A DNA stretch of 9,001 nucleotides from Caldifarciminota bacterium (GTDB lineage: Bacteria > WOR-3 > Hydrothermia > WGAB01): NCBI GenBank assembly GCA_015489295.1, contig WGAB01000251.1, forward strand, positions 1-9,001, read 5' to 3'. How positions within the stretch are numbered: position 1 is the stretch's first letter; each line of letters opens with the position of its first letter. This document shows positions 5,802 to 9,001 of this stretch, one piece after another. The notes below the pieces were generated by a model that worked only from the letters and a program-made list of their open reading frames with translations, ran no database searches and had not been told where the DNA came from. Both the position numbers and the translations under genes were made by a program.

Positions 5802-6441
5802 GGGCTGGCACCAGGAGGTACAGGGGCCAGAAATTGCGGCCCGGGAACACCCGAGCCGCCTCGTCCAGGAGAAACAGGATGCCGGGGGGCGCGGCGGCCA
5901 TCCACAGGCCCCAGGAGAGGACCTCCGCAAAGGACCCCTGGGACAGCGCCTCCACCGAGGTGACGACAGCGATGCCAACCAGAACGCCGCCCGTGATCCA
6001 GAGCAGGAGTTCCAGGAACCGGGGGAACCGGCCGCGCGGGTCCAGCGGCGCCTGCCACGAGATTCCGGCCACTTCAGGCCGCTGCAGCAGGCGCCGGATC
6101 CGCTGCCGGTACCCCGGGGTGTTCCACTCGGCCTTCAGGTGGGCGGTCCACACCGGGGGGACCACCTCCGGCCCCACGGTCTGGATCCCCCGTTCCAGCA
6201 GGGTGTCGCGCTGCGCGATCCACCGGGCCACGGTTTCGGCGGGCCAGTAGGTGAGGCTTTCCAGGCCCGGCAGGGTTTCCAGGAGAGGGCGCAGTCGGCC
6301 TTCAGGCGTGCCGGGGGCGAGCACCACCTCCAGCCGGGCACCCTGATGTTTCCAGACCTGGAGCCCCAGGGCGGCCCTCAGGTGCAAAAGCGCCAGGGTC
6401 CACAGGACCAGCGAGGCCGCCAGGGTGCCGGTGGTTTTCAC
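5713..6441 (-). CDS. Divergent, short FtsX-like membrane protein
   Basis: A 242-residue protein with the FtsX layout: one N-terminal membrane helix (about 6-26), an extracytoplasmic domain (about 30-140), then three helices (about 143-163, 173-193, 204-224). The domain contains PGLESLTYWPAETVARWI (58-75) and, after PPVWTAHLK (95-103), RRLLQRPEVAGISWQ (116-130), which recall the FtsX pattern of a PGV-x-x-V-x-x-V strand and a helix-strand repeat. FtsX, with the ATPase FtsE, couples cytoplasmic signals to peptidoglycan hydrolases during division. This protein is shorter than typical FtsX (around 300 residues) and no ftsE is in the window, so an FtsX-derived protein with another partner is equally possible. 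The GTG start overlaps the dehydrogenase stop and has GGAGGT (6451-6456) 9 nt upstream. Confidence 0.68.
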   Translation of the reverse strand: MKTTGTLAASLVLWTLALLHLRAALGLQVWKHQGARLEVVLAPGTPEGRLRPLLETLPGLESLTYWPAETVARWIAQRDTLLERGIQTVGPEVVPPVWTAHLKAEWNTPGYRQRIRRLLQRPEVAGISWQAPLDPRGRFPRFLELLLWITGGVLVGIAVVTSVEALSQGSFAEVLSWGLWMAAAPPGILFLLDEAARVFPGRNFWPLYLLVPALMLFLVIPVALGEENGSGLQNPQGTEGAS

Positions 6442-7418
6442 CGTTGCAGAACCTCCGGGTTGACCGGTGTGAGCGGAGGTTGGCCCTGCAACACCCGGAT
6501 CAGGTTTTCCACCGCCAGGTGGGCCATGCCCTCTCGGGTGCGGTGGGTGGCCGAGCCGATATGGGGCAACAGCACCACATTGTCCAGTTGCCTGAGTTCT
6601 TCCGGCACCCGGGGCTCGTGTTCGTACACATCCAGGCCGGCGCCCCGGATCCGCCCTTCCTTGAGGGCGGCGATCAGGGCCTGTTCATCGATCACCGGGC
6701 CGCGGCCCGTGTTGATGAGAATCGCCGTAGGCTTCATCCGGGCCAGGCGTTCCCGGTTGATCAGGTGTCGGGTTTCCGGGGTGAGGGGCAGGTGGATGGA
6801 CACCACATCCGCGGTTTTCAGCAGATCGTCCAGCGGCAGTTTCCGGGCGCCGGTCATGCCCTCCAGCGTGTAGTTCCGGCGGCGGGACCAATAAACCACC
6901 TGCATGCCCAGGGCGTGGGCCTTCAGGCCGGCGAGGGTGCCGATGCGGCCCGCGCCCACCACCCCGAACACCGCGCCGGCGAGTTCCATGCCCAGGAACA
7001 GGTCGGGCTGCCAGCCCTGAAACTTTCCCTGGCGCACGAAACGGTCGGCCTCGGCGATCCGACGGGCCACGGCAAACATCAGAGCGATGGCGAGTTCGGC
7101 GGTGGCATTGGACAGGATGTCCGGGGTGTTGGTTACGAGGATCCCGCGTTCGGTGGCCGCCTGCACATCAATGTTGTCGTAGCCCACGGCGTAGTTGGCC
7201 AGGATGCGGAGGCGTCGGGCGTGCTGCAGGAGATCCCGGTCAAAGCGGTCGCGCAAAAGGCAGAGGATGCCGTCGTAGGTTTCCACCGCCTGGCGGAGCT
7301 CCTCCCGGGTGGGCGCCCGGTCTTCGGGAAACACCGTGACCTCCGCCACGGCGGCGAGTTTTTCCAGCGCGTTGCCCGGGATCCGGGGCGAGGTGACGAA
7401 CACGCGGGGCCTGCTCAC
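6438..7418 (-). CDS. D-2-hydroxyacid dehydrogenase, glyoxylate/hydroxypyruvate reductase type
   Basis: A 326-residue NAD(P)-dependent enzyme of the D-isomer-specific 2-hydroxyacid dehydrogenase family, full length. The nucleotide-binding motif is VGAGRIG (154-160). The catalytic triad is Arg239 (NTGRGPVIDE), Glu268 (GLDVYEHEP) and His286 (LLPHIGSAT), with the same 29- and 18-residue spacing as archaeal glyoxylate reductases of the GyaR type. NYAVGYDNIDV (75-85) and LPLTPETRHLIN (210-221) are further family signatures. Arginines after the second strand (SRRR, 178-181) would favour NADPH. Likely substrates are glyoxylate or hydroxypyruvate; 3-phosphoglycerate is unlikely, as no ACT domain follows. 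The GTG start overlaps the OmpA stop (GTGA), with GGAGGAG at 7427-7433. Why it sits between two envelope genes is unclear. Confidence 0.9.
   Translation of the reverse strand: MSRPRVFVTSPRIPGNALEKLAAVAEVTVFPEDRAPTREELRQAVETYDGILCLLRDRFDRDLLQHARRLRILANYAVGYDNIDVQAATERGILVTNTPDILSNATAELAIALMFAVARRIAEADRFVRQGKFQGWQPDLFLGMELAGAVFGVVGAGRIGTLAGLKAHALGMQVVYWSRRRNYTLEGMTGARKLPLDDLLKTADVVSIHLPLTPETRHLINRERLARMKPTAILINTGRGPVIDEQALIAALKEGRIRGAGLDVYEHEPRVPEELRQLDNVVLLPHIGSATHRTREGMAHLAVENLIRVLQGQPPLTPVNPEVLQR
6451..6456 (-). promoter_or_regulatory. Shine-Dalgarno of the FtsX-like gene
   Basis: GGAGGT on the minus strand, 9 nt before the GTG at 6441 and inside the end of the dehydrogenase gene. It supports the GTG start and shows that this downstream gene has its own ribosome entry in spite of the overlap. 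Confidence 0.7.
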
Positions 7419-8968
7419 GGCGACGACTCCTCCGGTTTTGAGGCTTTGGGTTTTAGCAGCAGGATCTCCACGCGGCGGTTGCGGGCCCGGCCGGCTTCGG
7501 TGGTGTTCGGCGCGAGCGGCTGCGAGGCCCCCATGCCCTTCACCTCAAACTGCTCCGGCGGCAGACCTTCCACCTTTACAAAGTAGTCGCGAACGGCCCG
7601 GGCGCGGGCGAGCGAAAGCCCTTTGTTGTTGCGGTACTTTTTGCGCCACGCCCGGCCCAGGGGCACATTGTCCGTGTGGCCCACGATGCGGACCTGGAAT
7701 TCCGGGTGGGCCCGGAGATAGGCGGCGATTTTCTGGAGCACGGGCAGGGCGGATACGGGCAGGCCTGTACCGCCGGGGTCAAATCGCAGCACCTGTTCGG
7801 TGGCCCGGATCCGGATCAGGGAGTCTTCGTCGGAAATCTCGAGGCCGGGCAGCGAGTCCAGCTGGGCCAGGGTCGGCGGCGCCTCCGTGGGCTGGATCGA
7901 CCGGGCCAGTTGCCGGCGGGCCTGCTCCACGCTCTGGCGCTCCCGTTCCAGCTGTTCCCGGGCCTGCTCCAGGACCTCCCATTCGTACTGGAGCCGCTGC
8001 TGCTGGCGTTCCAGTTCCTGGAGCCGGGCCTCCAGGCGCTGGAGCCGTTCCTGGCGTTCCTGTTCCGCGCGCAGGCGCCGCTGCTGCTCCTGCTGCTCCC
8101 TGCGGGCATTGCCCCAGTGGACCACCAAGCTCACCCGGTGTTCCCAGTGGCGCAGGGGCCAGTGCCGGTACCGGAACAGCCCGGTGTACTGGAAATCCAG
8201 ATCGGTGGCCTCCTGGCGCCGGCTCAGGAGGCCGAGGCCCACGGCGATCCGCGGGTTGCTGAAGGCCTGGGTTTCCAGGTGGACCCCCAGGCCGGTGGTG
8301 AGCAGGGGAAGGGTCCAGGGCAGGCGCCGGGGCGTGGGCAGGGACCAGGGTTTCCAGGCTGCGAGTACCAGACGGGTGCTCTCGGGCCGGTACACGAAGC
8401 CGCCCACGATCCAGGGAAGCCAGCGGGAAACCCGGGTGAGGTTCAGTGAGAGGCCGCCCCAGTATCGGCGGGTGTGGGGCCACAGGGAGGCGTTCCGCAC
8501 GCCCGCGCCGAAGAAGCCGTAGCGGATTTCCGGGGGACGGTAAAACACGGAAGCCGCCAGCCGTGGGCCGCCCCGGCCCGCGAGCGGGGGCACCGAAGAA
8601 TCCGCCGGAAACAGGTTTTCCAGGGCGATCCCCAGGTGCCAGCGTCGCCACCGGTAGGCCAGGGCGCCGCCGAGGCCGCTGCCCCAGGAGGTCTGGCGTT
8701 GTCCGTAGGTGGCGGCCAGGCCAGCGTACAAATGGGGCCGCACGCGCCAGGCATGGGCCGCGGTGGCGACCCCGGCGTGTTGCCGCCAGAGGCTGTGATT
8801 CCAAAGGCCGTAGGAAATGCCGGAACTCGGCTGTTCCAGCCGGGTCAGCACGGAGGGCGTAGAGAGGAACGCGGTGGGCGGGGCTGCGAAATCCAGCCCC
8901 CCGAAGAGCGCGGATCGAGCATCCTGGGGCAGGCCCAGAAGCGAGAGAAGCAGCGGCATCCAGAACAT
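7415..8968 (-). CDS. Outer-membrane protein: probable beta-barrel, coiled coil and OmpA C-terminal domain
   Basis: A 517-residue three-part protein. An N-terminal hydrophobic stretch (4-13) serves as a probable signal peptide, with possible cleavage near residue 19. Residues 20-285 alternate aromatic and small residues in short strands with polar turns, as in an outer-membrane barrel; the opening ALFGGLDFAAPP faintly recalls PorV/PorQ-type proteins. Residues 286-357 are an Arg/Gln/Glu/Leu-rich coiled coil. Residues 385-505 are an OmpA-like peptidoglycan-binding domain with VGHTDNVP (429-436, Asp433), LSLARARAV (451-459) and the GMGASQPLAPNTTEAGRARNRRVEI stretch (478-502), of which Asn499-less spacing was not checked further. 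It should anchor the outer membrane to peptidoglycan. The start is bounded by an in-frame TGA at 8974-8972; Met4 is an alternative. No Shine-Dalgarno is visible. Barrel assignment is inference; the OmpA domain is clear. Confidence 0.88.
   Translation of the reverse strand: MFWMPLLLSLLGLPQDARSALFGGLDFAAPPTAFLSTPSVLTRLEQPSSGISYGLWNHSLWRQHAGVATAAHAWRVRPHLYAGLAATYGQRQTSWGSGLGGALAYRWRRWHLGIALENLFPADSSVPPLAGRGGPRLAASVFYRPPEIRYGFFGAGVRNASLWPHTRRYWGGLSLNLTRVSRWLPWIVGGFVYRPESTRLVLAAWKPWSLPTPRRLPWTLPLLTTGLGVHLETQAFSNPRIAVGLGLLSRRQEATDLDFQYTGLFRYRHWPLRHWEHRVSLVVHWGNARREQQEQQRRLRAEQERQERLQRLEARLQELERQQQRLQYEWEVLEQAREQLERERQSVEQARRQLARSIQPTEAPPTLAQLDSLPGLEISDEDSLIRIRATEQVLRFDPGGTGLPVSALPVLQKIAAYLRAHPEFQVRIVGHTDNVPLGRAWRKKYRNNKGLSLARARAVRDYFVKVEGLPPEQFEVKGMGASQPLAPNTTEAGRARNRRVEILLLKPKASKPEESSP
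7427..7433 (-). promoter_or_regulatory. Shine-Dalgarno of the D-2-hydroxyacid dehydrogenase gene
   Basis: GGAGGAG on the minus strand, 8 nt before the GTG at 7418 and inside the end of the OmpA-type gene. It supports the GTG start, which places the family's N-terminal strand (RVFVTS) at residues 5-10. Confidence 0.72.
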
Positions 8969-8974
8969 GCATCA

Positions 8975-8980
8975 AGGGTA
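8975..8980 (-). promoter_or_regulatory. Candidate -10 element for a leaderless start of the OmpA-type gene
   Basis: On the minus strand, TACCCT ends 6 nt before the ATG at 8968, which has no Shine-Dalgarno. The expected -35 position lies at the window edge (about 8998 onwards) and cannot be judged. The arrangement matches that before the 82-aa gene at 4702. Tentative. Confidence 0.35.
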
Positions 8981-9001
8981 AGCGAGGGGTTGGTCCACTG
9001 C

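Noticed and set aside
6444..7586. A 380-codon open frame on the plus strand opposite the hydroxyacid dehydrogenase
   Set aside because: The minus-strand enzyme has a full catalytic triad and nucleotide motif; the plus-strand translation resembles no family.
7309..8449. Long plus-strand open frames opposite the OmpA-type gene
   Set aside because: Their Gly/Pro/Ala-rich or Leu/Gln-rich translations mirror the coiled-coil codons and carry no domain; the minus-strand OmpA domain is clear.

Overview
The window is GC-rich (roughly two thirds GC by eye), densely coding bacterial DNA, with GTG and TTG starts and many 4-nt stop/start overlaps. An LpxH-type lipid A enzyme, an OmpA-type outer-membrane protein and an NtrC-type sigma54 activator point to a diderm bacterium. 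The LpxH-like protein carries the FDFWFEY and GNHD signatures of Bacteroidetes-type homologues rather than the E. coli form, and the N-terminal half of the OmpA protein faintly recalls PorV/PorQ-type barrels. I therefore lean, by inference only, towards a lineage in or near the FCB group, possibly thermophilic. I cannot name a genus.

Plus strand, 1-5801: the 3' end of a 3-hydroxybutyryl-CoA dehydrogenase gene is followed 9 nt later by a membrane PAS-domain histidine kinase. The kinase overlaps an NtrC-family sigma54-dependent response regulator. Then come a DUF3108 protein, a four-helix membrane protein and an LpxH-like metallophosphoesterase, joined by 4-nt overlaps or a 1-nt gap. After an 17-nt gap there is an 82-residue helical protein of unknown function, then an ArsA/Get3-type ATPase that overlaps it by 4 nt.

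Minus strand, 8968-5713 (read right to left): an outer-membrane protein combining a probable beta-barrel, a long coiled coil and an OmpA peptidoglycan-binding domain; a glyoxylate/hydroxypyruvate reductase-type D-2-hydroxyacid dehydrogenase; and a short, divergent FtsX-like membrane protein. All are joined by GTGA overlaps. The two gene strings converge, and their last genes overlap by 89 nt at the 3' ends.

The common theme is the cell envelope: LpxH, DUF3108, the membrane protein, the OmpA anchor and the FtsX-like protein, with a sigma54 two-component system at the head of the plus-strand string. Genes inside the strings mostly have good Shine-Dalgarno sequences. The two that begin after a gap or at the head of a string (4702 and 8968) lack one and instead have a TAnnnT hexamer 6-7 nt before the ATG, which suggests leaderless transcripts. 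I see no RNA genes, mobile elements, CRISPR arrays or long repeats, and no intergenic stretch over 300 bases. I find no clearly new system; the least explained parts are the 82-aa/ArsA pair, the FtsX-like protein without a visible FtsE, and the barrel-coil-OmpA fusion.
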